DNA of 64,000 nt from Beta vulgaris subsp. vulgaris (Eukaryota > Streptophyta > Magnoliopsida > Caryophyllales > Amaranthaceae), in the NCBI RefSeq assembly GCF_026745355.1, contig NC_079203.1, positions 40,050,492 through 40,114,491 of the forward strand, given 5' to 3'. The notes under the pieces are model-generated. The model had not been told where the DNA came from. It did not search any database and was given only the letters and a program-made list of their open reading frames with translations. Positions 47,559 through 58,729 of the stretch are shown here, in pieces. The translations under genes were made by a program, and so were the position numbers. Position 1 is the stretch's first letter, and each line of letters starts with the position of its first letter.

Positions 47559-49020
47559 TTTTTTTTGGCAATTCAAAGTATTTATTGATAACCAAAAAAA
47601 ACAATTACAAATGCACCACCAAGGCAACAGGCTGCCTGATACTACATCCCAACTCTTGGAACAAACAAAACAACTAGATTACTTAATCAGCTTATCTCTT
47701 TCTTGCTTGCTACACCTACAAGACACTCTAAAAATGATGTCCTTGACAATAATGTTAAGACTCATTAATGAATGATTAAAAACCGTTTTGTTCCTTTGCA
47801 TCCAAACTGCATACAAGCTCTCTGTATAAAGCATTACAAATAGTGTATCCTTGCTTTTTTTACTTCTAGCTTTCTTCACAATTACCGCCAGCTCTTCCTT
47901 TGCATCAGCCTGGGAATGCCAGTTGATATACTCAACACATTCTTCCATATCTCTTTATTGTAACTACAGCTAAAGAATAGATGATGCGTAGTTTCAGGCT
48001 CCTGACCACACACCCTACACAATGGGCTAACATTTCTATCCTAGTGATGCAACCTATTTGCAGTAGCTAAAGCATTAGCAAGTTAAGCATATGTTACCTG
48101 CTGAGTTGACATCTCACAAACTTGCTGAGACAGCCTTGGACCATTCCTAGCAATGTTTAGATGAATACCCTCCATGGAATCAGCATGAGAGCCTAAAAGC
48201 TTCTTGTAGAACAGGATGATTTCATTCTAAATGTCTTGAGGCTCAGTCAAAACCTCTCCTTTAGTGTTGTTTAAGAGGGAGATTTTGTTTCTAGCACTTC
48301 TCACTTTTGTTGCAGTATAGAAAAACTTTGAATTAGAGTCACCCAAAGCAAGCTAAGTAATTCTGGATTTTTGCGTTAATATGCTCTCATCAATGTTTGA
48401 CCATTTCTTCAGGAGGTCAAGAGTTTCTTTTTCATCATTTTGCACACTACAATCATATTGTACAGCAGGAAGATTCTGTAAATCTGCAAGCTTTTTCCTA
48501 AGCTCTTCAACTTTGAAGTGTGCTTTAGAGAATTTAGTGCCATGAAGCCATTTAATAACCCTCTTCACCACCTTCAACTTCTCCCACAAATTCTTCATTT
48601 TATTACTGCTATGATTATCTTCCCAAGCTTGCTGCACCACCTCCTGAAACTCCTCTTGATCTGCCAAGAAGTTAAGGAATCTAAATGGTCTCCCACCCTC
48701 CTGAAGCTGACTAGCAAGAGTGAATAATAGGGGAGTATGATCAAATACTCCAGATGGGAGATACTTGATCACTACATGAGAATATGTAGCAATCCAAGCA
48801 CAATTTACAATAGCTTTGTCAATCCTGCTTTGAGTTCTGTTATTACCCACACCTTTATTATTCCAGGAGTAGTACATTCTAGAAGAGGGAGCTTCACCCA
48901 ATTGATTATCTTCCATAAAGTTACTAAAATCCATTGTTTTAGCCTAGCTCACACCAGTACCTTGAATCCTATCATTTGCATACCTCACTACATTGTAACC
49001 ACCCGTCATAATACAAGGCT
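47559..49020 (-). mobile_element. LINE (L1-type) retrotransposon, internally deleted
   Basis: On the minus strand the endonuclease C-terminal part comes first (about 49010-48700: MTGGYNVVRYANDRIQG, MDFSNFMEDNQLGE, YSWNNKGVGNNRTQSRID, GVFDHTPLLF). A linker toward the RT follows (to about 48300), then jumps to the zf-RVT C-terminal region (about 48060-47680: CRVCGQEPETTHHLFFSC). The whole reverse transcriptase is missing. The 3' end has a short A run (T run at 47559-47567 on plus). There is an in-frame stop near 48945. Confidence 0.85.
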
Positions 49021-49337
49021 CAAAAGAGCACCTTCGGCAATTGCCTAGATTAATCAGTCCGGCCGAAGGAGACAAGTTATGTGTATACTTGGCCGTATAA
49101 CTGCACGCGGTTAGTGTTGTTCTCCTAGCCGAAAGGGACTCATTACAAATATCAATCTACTTTGTTAGCCATGTGCTAAAAGATGTTGAGGGCAGGTATT
49201 CGCTGGTAGAGAAGTTCGGCCTAGCACTGCTTATGGTCAGCCGAAAACTGAGACCATATTTTCTTGTCCATAGTATCCTTGTCTATACTGACCAGCCTTT
49301 GAGGCAAGTCCTGCATAAGATGGATGCCTCTAGATGA

Positions 49338-49952
49338 ATGCTAAAGTGGGCTGTGGAGCTCAATATGTTTGACTTGGCATTTGAGCCCCGAAAGGCGATT
49401 AAGGGGCAATCCCTAGCAAATTTCATTGTGGAGCTTACTCTGCCTGCAATAGAGTTCGTCCAGGACCCAGTAGAAGGAAAACGGCATTGGACCCTTATGG
49501 TGGATGGGTCGTCCATTGCCAATGGTTGTGGAGTTGGGATCATCTTTCAATCACCAGAAGGGGACAAGTTTGAATATGCAATCAGATTTCAATTCCAGGC
49601 TTCAAACAATGAAGCAAAGTATGAAGCTCTTTTAGCCGGCATCAAAATGTGCAAAGCGGCCGAAGCCCTGTAAATTGAAGCAAAGACGGACTCTCTACTG
49701 GTGGTTAGTCAAGTCAATGGAGACTTTGAATGCAAGGAGGCATCTATGAGTAAGTACATGAAGCTGATTCAAGAGGAAATAAAAACATTGAAAAGATTTG
49801 TGCTCGACCAAGTTCCAAGGTCGGAGAATCATCAAGTCAATGTTCTCTCAAAATTAGTAAGTTCGACCGAAGGGGATGTGCCGAGGACTGTGTTTTGGGA
49901 GGTAAAGCCGACCAAGAGCATTGATCAAAAGCAAGTTTTGTTCCTCAGCTGA
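49338..49952 (+). pseudogene. Second (archaeal-type) RNase H of Tat element A
   Basis: Frames encode LDPVEGKRHWTLMVDGSS-like sequence with the first catalytic Asp (VDGSS), then SNNEAKYEALLAG with the catalytic Glu, a stop at about 49672, then KTDSLLVVSQVNGDF with the next Asp, and VPRSENHQVNVLSKL. This extra RNase H lies between RT and integrase only in Tat-lineage gypsy elements. Broken by one stop. Confidence 0.85.
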
Positions 49953-49964
49953 GGGAACGTTTGG

Positions 49965-51206
49965 ATGAGCCCCATCATAGAATACAAAGAAACAGGACGC
50001 CTGCCCACTGATCCTTTGGAAGCCAAGTATGTAAAAGCAAGGGACAAATGGTTTGAGCTTTGGGATGGAACACTCTACAAAAGAGCCTTTAACCGGCCAC
50101 TCCTCAAATGCATTTCTAGAGAAGACGGCCTAGATGTCCTAAAAAAGCTGCATGAAGGGGCTTGTGCTTCTCACATTGGGGAAAGAGCATTAGGAGAAAA
50201 GGCTTTAGAACAGGATATTATTGGCCCACCTTAAAGGAGGACGCTCTGCTCTATGCAAGGAAGTGTGATAGTTGTCAAAAGCATGGTAACGTCTATCAGA
50301 AGCCGTCGTCCAACTATTTGACTCTAGTTCTTTTCCCCATTCCCTTCGCCAAATGGGGAATGGATATCCTTGGGCCATTTCCTATAGCCACCGGCCAGAA
50401 AAAATTTGTGATAGTAGCAGTAGACTACTTCACAAAATGGGTGGAAGCTGAAGCAATGAGAGGAATCACCACCAATGATGTGAAGGGGTTCGTTTGGAAG
50501 AACCTCATTACAAGGTTTGGGATGCCCCAGTCTATTGTTTTTGACAATGGACCACAGTTTGAAACACCCAAGCTTCGAGAATGGTTGGCCGATCAGGGCA
50601 TTAAAGCCCACTTTGCTGTTGTTGCCATCCCCAGGCAAATGGACAAGTTGAAACCTTCAATAAAATTTTATCAGCATGAATTAAAAAGAAGCTAGACAAT
50701 GCTAAAGGATTGTAGGTAGAAGAGTTACAGTTGGTTCTTTGGTCAATCATAACAACAGCCAAGAACTCAACTAGGAAAACTCCATTTATGCTCGTCTATG
50801 GGTCAGAGGTCGTCCTCCCTATTGAAATTGAAGAATCAACTCTGCAAGTCATGCTTTATTCAGAAGATGCCAATTGGGCTGCTCTCCGGATCGGACAGCC
50901 TTGGATCAGGTTTCTGAAGTAAGGGGCAATGCTCTGTTGAGGATGCAACTCTATAAATTAAGAATGGCTCGATAATTTAACAAACGGGTGGCTAGGCGGC
51001 CACTGAATAAGGGAGACCTCGTCCTAAGAAAAATGGAAGCAGTCGGCCGGGCCAAAGAAATGGGTAAGCTCACTCCAAACTGGGAAGGACCTTACAAGAT
51101 AGTCCAAGAAGTTCAGAGTGGCACCTTTCGTCTGGAGCATATGGATGGTCGTTCTGTTCCCAGGACGTGGAACTCAGACACTTTGAAGAAATATTTTATG
51201 ATATAG
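49965..51206 (+). pseudogene. Integrase of Tat element A (frameshifted)
   Basis: HHCC-like zinc region (LHEGACASHIG, ARKCDSCQKHG), catalytic core (VAVDYFTKWVEAEAM, FDNGPQFETPKLREWL), then the C-terminal region (PLNKGDLVLRKM, NWEGPYKIVQEVQSGTFRLE). Frameshifts near 50215 and 50625 separate the parts; the catalytic Glu block (GQVE) is found only in a shifted frame. The core is nearly identical to the fragment at 7230-7376. Confidence 0.87.
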
Positions 51207-51251
51207 CTGAAGAAGTATAATCTTTTGCTAACTTAAAGTGCCTTAAGCACA

Positions 51252-53095
51252 CACTAGTAGAATAAATGCTATTTGTTGCGGTTAAAAAGTGCCCTATTGT
51301 TGCGGTTTTGGGCGCGCAACAATTAAGGGGGCAGCAATAGGTATTAATTATATTGCTGCAGTTTTAAACCGCAGCAATATCGACAAATATTGCTGCGGTG
51401 TTTAGGCCAAACCGCAACAATATATCTATTTTATATCAGATTTAGAAAGCATATTGCTGCGGTTTGTGAAGTAAACCGCATCAATATGCTATATTTAATA
51501 ATAAAAAATAGACATATTGCTGCGGTTTTTTTTTGGAAAACCGCAGCAATAGGGTCTATACAGGTAAAAAATTTTTTTTTTTTTTTTTTTTTGCATTTTG
51601 CCATCAAATTTGAAAGACAAAACAGTTAAAAAGAAAATAAAACACTATTGATTGAAACTATTGACAAAAAATTATTATTAAAAACTCGAAAATATAAAAA
51701 GTACAAATTAAAATATATTATTACAATATATTTAAGGTAGAATATAAAAAAAATCAAAAATATAATACAAAAAACAGCAAATCTGAAATGAAAAAGCAAA
51801 CATAAATAATTGTTAAATATTGCAGAAGAACCTGAAATCTTGTAACAAAGCAGTTAAAGACCCCCATTGTGCATACTCTTCATTACATCTTTTTTCTCAG
51901 CAGGTATTGGCAACTAGAACAGAAATTTTAAGCACAACTAGGGGATGGGGGTTCAACATAACTACATTAGACGTGGAGTTGAACAATATTTCAAACTTAC
52001 CTACATTTACTGCAAAGTTGAGACCATTGTTTCTACATGATCAAACAATACTTAATACAACCAGTACCACAACCTAACATTTTTATGGAGGGGAGAAAAG
52101 ATAATACTAACCTAATACAAAAAAATATAATAAATACAAAAAATATATTAGAAAAAAAATAAGAAACTGATCTTTAAAAAAACAACAAAAACCAAAAAGA
52201 AAACCTAAAACAAAAAATCTATAAAAAAATCCTAAAACCAAAAATAACGTACAGATCTTAAAAAAAAAACGAAAAAAAATGGAACAAAAGAGATCGAAGG
52301 AACGAGCGAAGGACGTAGATGAACAACCGAAGGACGAAGATGAACGAAGGTCGACGAAGATAAACGAACGAACGAAGGTCGATGAAGATGAACGACCGAC
52401 GAAGATGAACGACGAACGAACGAGTGATGGCGCTTCAAATTCTGATAAAGACGAACGAGTTTGAGAGGATTCAAAGTGTACGAAGATGAACCAACGAACG
52501 AGGTCGACGAAGTTGAAGGACGAACGAGTTTGGATTTTTCATTTCTCTAGAGAGGTCAACGAAGTGCAGATATCCACAGATATCAATTGAGGTCGACGAA
52601 GTGCAGATGTCAATTTCTGTAGAGAGGAGAGAGAGGCATGAATTGAGAGAGGAGAGAAGAGGGAGTGAGGAGAGAGAGAGGAGAGGGGGGCATGAGTTGA
52701 GATAGAGGAGAGAGGGGCATGAGTTGAGAGAGAGGAGAGAGGGGCGTGAGTTGAGAGAGGGGCGTGAGTTGAGAGAGGAGGGAAGATGAAAAAACCCTAA
52801 CTTCTTTAAATATTTTTTAAGGATATATTGCTGCGGTTTTTTAAAAAAAACGCAGCAATATATTAAAATAATATTTTTTAATATATTGCTGCGGTTCTTG
52901 CCAGAAACCGCAACAATATTTTTTGGTCAAATAGTCAAAAAAAATTCGCTGAAACTATATTGCTGCGGTTTTCGAGTGAAACCGCAACAATATGGTTATT
53001 TTATATTTTTCATTTTCTTTTTACGTAATATATTACTGCGTATGGGTAAAACCGCAGCAATATTACCGCAACAATTAGCAATTATTCTACTAGTG
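51252..53095. mobile_element. CACTA-type non-autonomous element, 1844 bp
   Basis: The ends CACTAGTAGAATAAATGCTA and (inverted) CACTAGTAGAATAATTGCTA match at 19 of 20 bases, with ACA duplicated on both sides (51249-51251, 53096-53098). CACTA ends and a 3 bp duplication define the superfamily. Both subterminal regions (about 51275-51560 and 52820-53080) are arrays of ATTGCTGCGGTTT and its complement, arranged as hairpins. The interior has a GAACGA-rich tract (52290-52520) and a GAGAGAGGGGCATGAG minisatellite (52620-52790). No transposase. Confidence 0.92.
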
Positions 53096-54033
53096 ACATT
53101 AATAAAAAAGTAGAGATGTATACATGTATCTTAGCTCCCAGCCAAGCAAAATTCATATAATACAAATCTACTTCCCTCCTATGATTGTGTCTTTGTTTGA
53201 TATGTATGCCTTATTTATGTGTTCAAAGGTACATACCATCGGCCGAGCCAACATTCAAAGCAGAACGGCAAATAAAAACACCTTCTATTAGGAGACCGGC
53301 CAACATGTCCAAATCCTATAAGGATAGCACATGACGAAGGCCATCAATTGGTTAACTTAAAGAGTTAACATCTCCTAAACGAAGGCGGCTGGAATTAGGA
53401 CGCTTTAGTAAAAGTGTCATACTTTCCGTCGAAAGGCCATTCACTGAGATAACAACCTTAGTAAAGGAACAAGTTATTTCAAATTTTAACAAGGATGGAC
53501 GAATTGCCACAACCTTCATAAAGCATTAAGTCATATCTTGCATAAGTATATCATGCTCAGTCTCCTTCTTGGATCAAAGAAAGGTTGCTGAAACCTCTAC
53601 GTCCAAGAAGGGGGGCATATGGGCTAAATACTACACTACTGCAGATAACAAAGTCCTTGTACAAAGAAATTTGGTATAATAAATTCTGACGATAAGTTTT
53701 GACGAACAATATCCGAGTTTCAGGCCGAACGATTTCCATAAAGGCCAAAGTAAGCTGATCATAAAGGCCGAACAATTTTCATACTTAGCATTATTATTCA
53801 GAATAATTGGATTAAATTATAGACGTCATATGTATAGAATTCTGAGGCAAAGATGCGAGAAAAAAGAAACTCTTTTATAGATGATCAAAAGAGGAAATTA
53901 CAACTTAGTCTAAAAATACAAAAAGTAAAAAAATTACAAAGTACAAAAGGCCGGCGGCCAAGACTAAGGAAAGGGAAGACTAAGCCTCAGGAGGATCATT
54001 GTTATCATCATCCTGAGTTTCAGGGTCAGCCTC
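53096..54033 (+). other. Non-coding part of Tat element A between integrase and antisense gene
   Basis: Contains GGCCGAxC and GTCCAAG/CGTCC motifs typical of this family's untranslated region. The part around 53550-53780 resembles the reversed sequence near 63700-64000 in element B. No gene. Confidence 0.6.
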
Positions 54034-57000
54034 TTAAACTCCTTCTTCGTCGTCCGAAGACTCTTGAAAGGTGAGAAGTTCCTTCCCGTCCACGGTGGCC
54101 TTGTGAAGACTTTCTTGAAACTCTAGCCGACGGACGAATCTTGGGACATCATCCTCCTTGGCCAGCATCTCAAAGGCCTTCACAGCCCAGGATTTTGAAG
54201 TGTCGATCACCTCACCCAGGGCTTCCTTGGCCGCCTCGAAAGCTGACTTAGCCTCCTCTGCCAGTGCGTGGTTTTTGCCTCTAAAATAATGGTTCTCTCT
54301 TCGAAGCTCCGCAGCCGCCAACAAGGCTGAGTTTCTTTTGTCTTTAAGGGCTCGTTCCAAGGTAGCCCTCTCGTCCAGAAGCTCCGTCAGCCAGAGCATA
54401 TACCTTTGGTTCTCGGCCTCCATTTCAGCCGAGCGCTTTTCCCAGGCCTCCCTGGACTGGCGATGCAGCACTTCCTGTTCGGCCATGGAAAACTGAGCCA
54501 GGTCTGCCGCCTTGGTAACCTCCCGGACGAGCTGTTTATTTTCCTTTCTGAGCAGTCTTACCCAGTCCTCGGTAATCATACTGCGAGCAAAGAGCTGAAG
54601 TAGGAAAGACGAAGATATGTTAGGAAGGTTGCAAAAATAAGAAATATATACAAGTAAGGAAATAAGGCGGCAAAAGAAAAAATGACCTCAGCAGCAAGTT
54701 GAGACATGTAGCCTACATGTCCTGATGAGGCTCCTCTCAAGCCCTTGATATAAGGCTCAGGGAAGCATTTGAAAAGCTCTTGCTTGAGCTTCTCATGGTC
54801 GTCCGAATTCATCCTCGCAAAGGCAGCTGAGGATTCGTCGTCCGAAAGGGTAGGAGAGCCGTCAAGAGCTTCGTCGGCGACCTTTTTCCTTTATCTGAAA
54901 GAGGAGACTCGTTAATATTTTGGACGAGTATAACTACGGCCTGTATGTTGGACGGACTCATCGGGCGCCCACCAACGCGCAAAGTCGTAACAATGTTAGA
55001 ATAGTAAGACTCACCAGAAGATCGGGAAGCCGTCCTATAAGCTTCCGGCATTTGGGATAGCAATTTGGCAACTGGCCCAGAGAAGGTCGACCCGTCTAAA
55101 GCCGCGTCCGGCTGGGTAGATTGATTTCCTATCCCGTCCAAGTGAACAACCGCGTCCGGTTGCTCAGAAGTAAGGGGGAGGGTAGGATCGACTGGGCCGG
55201 TGTAAGTAACCAAGGCCCTCTCCTCAGTAGTAGGAGGGTCATCTTCAGCCGGAATGGAGATCACGACCTTGGGCACAGGCCGTGAGGGTTTCTTCTTTTT
55301 TGCAGTGAAGCCCTTGGATTTTTAGGGGGGAGGCGCGTCCCCGGTCCCGGCTGGCCTCTTGTTGGTAACCGCCTTCTCGACCAGCGCCTTAGACGTTGGG
55401 GCATTTTTTTGCAAAAGAAACAAGTAAAAATATGAACGGCAAGAAAAAAAAGGTAAGCCGACCATGAATGGTGCAGCTTTAGTTTGGACGAAGCTCTGTT
55501 AAATAAGGAGCCCGTCCACAAGTGCTAAAAGATAAGATAAAAGGATATCCTCTGCGGAAAGAAGCCGGCCAATAAGCTCTGGACGACTTCCCTCCTAGAA
55601 GGGTGCAAAATCTTGGCCGAGTTCCCCTTTGGGGCAAGGTCCGTCTAGACGATAGCACTCGTCCAAGAGGTCAGCATGTTCAGTATTGGATGAGTCTCGT
55701 GGGTTAAAGGAAGCCGACCAAGTTACCCTCGGACGATTTGCTTCCTAAAGAAAGGGTTTGTCCACAAAAAAAACAAAACAAAATATTGCTAAGTGTTTAC
55801 CAGGGTATCCATCCTCTTTTCATAGCCGGATTTGTTGTACTCCTTCCAGAGGGAGTCTGTAAACTTGGACATGCTTATATCTCCCCGTCCAAGACTTCTT
55901 GAGCGCTGCTCTGGCCGAATCTATATGAGAAGAAAAAGCATGATTAGATTGATGATTGTCATTGGACGACAGTATTACTTAGAAAAAATAGCAAGTTATA
56001 CCTCTATCCTCGGTCTGCCGCAAGCCGACGGCGACCAGGAAGTTATCATTGTAAAACATCTCCTTGAAGGGGATCCAATTGGACGGACCCTTAAAGGAGG
56101 AATCATTGATGGAATACTCCGATACTCTGAAGTATTCCATCATTTCTTTGGCTGAAGTGCTCTTCAACTCTAAGTAAGACGTGTTCGTCCAGTGTTGGTG
56201 GTAGCCCGGCTAAAGTACCGGTACCATCTTGCCACGGCTTCATTGGGTGCCTGGACGAACAGAAATTCGACCTTCCAGGCATGCATCTTGGACGTTTTGT
56301 CCCAAGTCGTCAGGTAGCCCTAACGATTGCACACGCTGAACCAGGCTCCGTCTACCGTTCTTGGAGCCTTAGAAACATAGTGGATTTGGGAGAAGGCGGC
56401 CAGCAAGGGATCGACACCTTTTAGCTCACAGACGGCTAAAAAGGTTAGGATGTTTTGCCAAGAGTTTGGGGCAAGTTGGTTATGGCTTATGCTATAATAA
56501 TGAAGAAGGCGGCTAATGAAGGGATGCAATGGGAATCGCAACCCGGCATCCAAAGCCAGCCGATAGACATCTAAGTGGCCGGAAGGAGCACTAAGTATAG
56601 TGTCTTCTCGGCCAGGAAGAACAAAGCGATACTCCGGCATAGGCATAGCCGAGAAAAAATGTTTAACATCGGGACCTACTCGTCCTAGCCAACTGTTGTC
56701 GGCCAGAATGAACCTAGGGTCAGATAAGGGGCCCAGCCGGCGCCTTATCTCGGAAGAAGTAGTGGACGGCTCCTCTGAGTCGCTGGACGGACTAAAGAAG
56801 ACCTCCACCTCGTTGACCTCGTCCGTGACCATCTCTTGCTCGGACGGGCTGGGTTCTGGAGACTCTCTGATAATAGTTTCCTCCTGGACGCTTCCAGGAG
56901 AAGTATTTTGGCTTGCTGGCCGGGCGCTTTGAACTTCGTGCTCCCTATCAGCAGGAATTCGTCCGGTTGATACCTCCATTTCTGAGCTGGAGGCCGGAAG

Positions 57001-57228
57001 GTTTACCCCTCGTCTAATGCGAGCTGTTTTCTTGTCGCGCGCCAGATTACCCTGCACAGGTAAAGACTGGGTCGTCTGACTTTGCTGTCCATGTCCAAAA
57101 TAATAAAATGCATGGCCGGCCGAGATAGGCCCAACTCTAGAATGTGCCGAAGAAGAAAGGCTCTCTGTTCTAGGGTCAAGACCAACCCTTAAGCGGCCGG
57201 GAATATTCAAAGAAGAAGACGAGTTCAT
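54034..57228 (-). pseudogene. Antisense spliced ORF (aORF) of Tat element A, Transposase_28-like
   Basis: Four exons by comparison with element B: about 57228-56002, 55922-55806, 55405-54687 and 54594-54034. Exon 1 starts MNSSSSLN and contains a globular region (FPLHPFISRLLHYYSISHNQLAPNSWQNILTFLAVCEL) like the plant 'putative gypsy type transposon' domain (PF04195). Exon 3 is a Pro/Ser-rich linker ending in FKCFPEPYIKGLRGASSGHVGYMSQLAAE. Exon 4 is a coiled coil (about 54570-54100) with an acidic end. Breaks are a stop at 56318, a frameshift in exon 2, a stop near 55322 and a frameshift near 54880. The function is unknown. It is antisense to the element and starts just inside its 3' LTR. Confidence 0.8.
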
Positions 57229-57655
57229 TTTTCTTAAAAATGTGTGAAAATACAAGAAAAATAAACAAAGGGAAAGGATACTTGTTGAAGGTGCTTGGAC
57301 GAATGGTAAGGACGAGCTGGACGAAACCTTGGACGAATTGACAATACTTAACAATTTGGACGAGGACTTTTTCTCTTTGTAAAACTCAGTAAAAACAAGG
57401 CAGAGTCTCTCTCTCTAAAAAATCTCTCCAAGATGTAAAAGTGATTTCAGAAACGACAAAGGGACATATTTATAGAGGGGTGAAAGTAAATTCTTCTTCT
57501 GGTAAAAATGACCGTTGCATGCCAAAAACCCTTGAGGGTTGACCTAGTGAGACTGGCTAAATGGCGCCCTTTTCCATCTTGAAAAGGAAGGGTTGTTTTG
57601 GTCGGTTAAAAGAGGAAACCAACCGTCTTGGCGCCTAAATGGTAAAATCCTCTTT

Positions 57656-57667
57656 TTAAGGGGCAAA
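57656..57667 (+). other. Polypurine tract of Tat element A
   Basis: TTAAGGGGCAAA immediately before the TG of the LTR; the same purine run appears inverted next to the LTR of element B at 59685-59696. It primes plus-strand synthesis in LTR retrotransposons. Confidence 0.7.
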
Positions 57668-58297
57668 TGTTGTAACCTAAATATCAATGGCTATAAATGT
57701 GACACGTGGCTCCATCACAGTTCTACAAGTGGCACTTTCCTATTCTGGTAAAGTACATGGGTCATAAGTTTGTATGGACTAAAGTACACTTTTATGAGAA
57801 AAAGGTGTACTAAGACCCCTCTTATGGCCCAAAATTGTACTTAGGCCCAGTAGAGGTAAAACACATTTCTGTGTAAAAGGGTGAGGTGTATTCTCCAATC
57901 AGCAATTGCCACGTGTCACAACATTATTGTTTAGCCAATCAGATTCTCCCAAATTAGGGTGACATCAAGGTACATCAGTCATTTCAGACACTATAAATAG
58001 TCCTTGAAATCAGGGGAAAGATACGTTTCTCAGAGCATAGTTTTGTTATTCTGCCATAAATACTCTCTCACTCTCTCTACTTTCTCTCTCTAAAAATTCT
58101 TTCATATCCCTGATACCTGACTTAAGCTTCGGAGGGGAAAATACCACCTAAACCCCTGGGGTGGGTCCCTTTTTGCAGGTTTCAAGGCAGAGCTCAGGTT
58201 TGGGGTTCGAGTCCAGGCGTTGTTGCACAAGTCTCCTAATTAAGAACCTACTGTTGTGGATTGTAGTATTGATTTATGAGTTCAATGCTACGTAACG
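57668..58297 (+). repeat. 3' LTR of Tat element A, about 630 bp
   Basis: It begins TGTTGTAACC directly after a polypurine-type AAGGGGCAAA and ends CTACGTAACG (A expected at the end). It has TATAAATA at 57992-57999 and a CTCTCTCTACTTTCTCTC leader. Pairs with 58730-59684 (inverted) and 6150-6740. Confidence 0.87.
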
Positions 58298-58729
58298 TAT
58301 ATGTTACTTGATAGAAAACATTTCTTTTTGCTTTCTTTTTTGAAAGGATTGACGAGGAAAGTGCATCTAAAGATAAACTCCAAAAAGTTCATTCTATAAA
58401 TATTGTTAGGAATGAGGATACTACAACTATCACTATCAAGATTCACTCAAATCTATTTGTCTTCATATAAAGACATACCCCTATTTTTCATTGAAGTAAC
58501 TTCTAAATTGTAGAATAATATTGAAGACCGACTAAACTAGGAAACATTTATTAAACTGAACAACACAATTGCTGTTACAACAATATGCAATTTATAATTA
58601 TCGAACTCCTTAATACTAACTTAATTTTCTTAATACCAGTCACTTTTCTAAAAACTGAATAAGTTAAGAAGACCATCATAAATGAAGAACATTTCATTGA
58701 ATTTATGTGCGTACTTTTCGTATTATTGG
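58298..58729. other. 432 bp spacer between the two tail-to-tail Tat elements
   Basis: AT-rich, no gene or repeat recognised. It is the loop of the large inverted repeat. Confidence 0.7.

Larger units (their letters stand above)
49035..58297 (+). mobile_element. Tat-lineage Ty3/gypsy element A (5' truncated, with antisense ORF and 3' LTR)
   Basis: From left to right: the RNase H end of RT (about 49035-49440, LRPYFLVHSILVYTDQPLRQV), a second archaeal-type RNase H (49470-49900, WTLMVDGSSIANGCGVGI), and integrase (49965-51206). A CACTA insertion (51252-53095), an antisense spliced gene (57228-54034) and the 3' LTR (57668-58297) follow. The extra RNase H and an antisense ORF between integrase and 3' LTR are known traits of the Tat lineage. 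Stops occur at 49337 and 49672, and integrase is frameshifted. The missing 5' half abuts a LINE fragment at about 49020. Confidence 0.88.

Noticed and set aside
51820..52077. 85-codon frame inside the CACTA element as a transposase fragment
   Set aside because: No match I can recognise to CACTA transposases; only composition-like sequence.
52279..52474. Charged or Ser/Arg-rich open frames on both strands inside the CACTA element
   Set aside because: They come from a GAACGA/GACGAA tandem tract; no domain and no second copy with a conserved frame.
55261..55521. 86-codon minus-strand frame
   Set aside because: It is an alternative frame of aORF exon 3 in element A; the family-conserved reading is another frame.
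54034..57354. Antisense exons considered as an ordinary host gene
   Set aside because: They lie between integrase and 3' LTR of a Tat element, and the same gene is in the same place in a second copy, so they belong to the retroelement.
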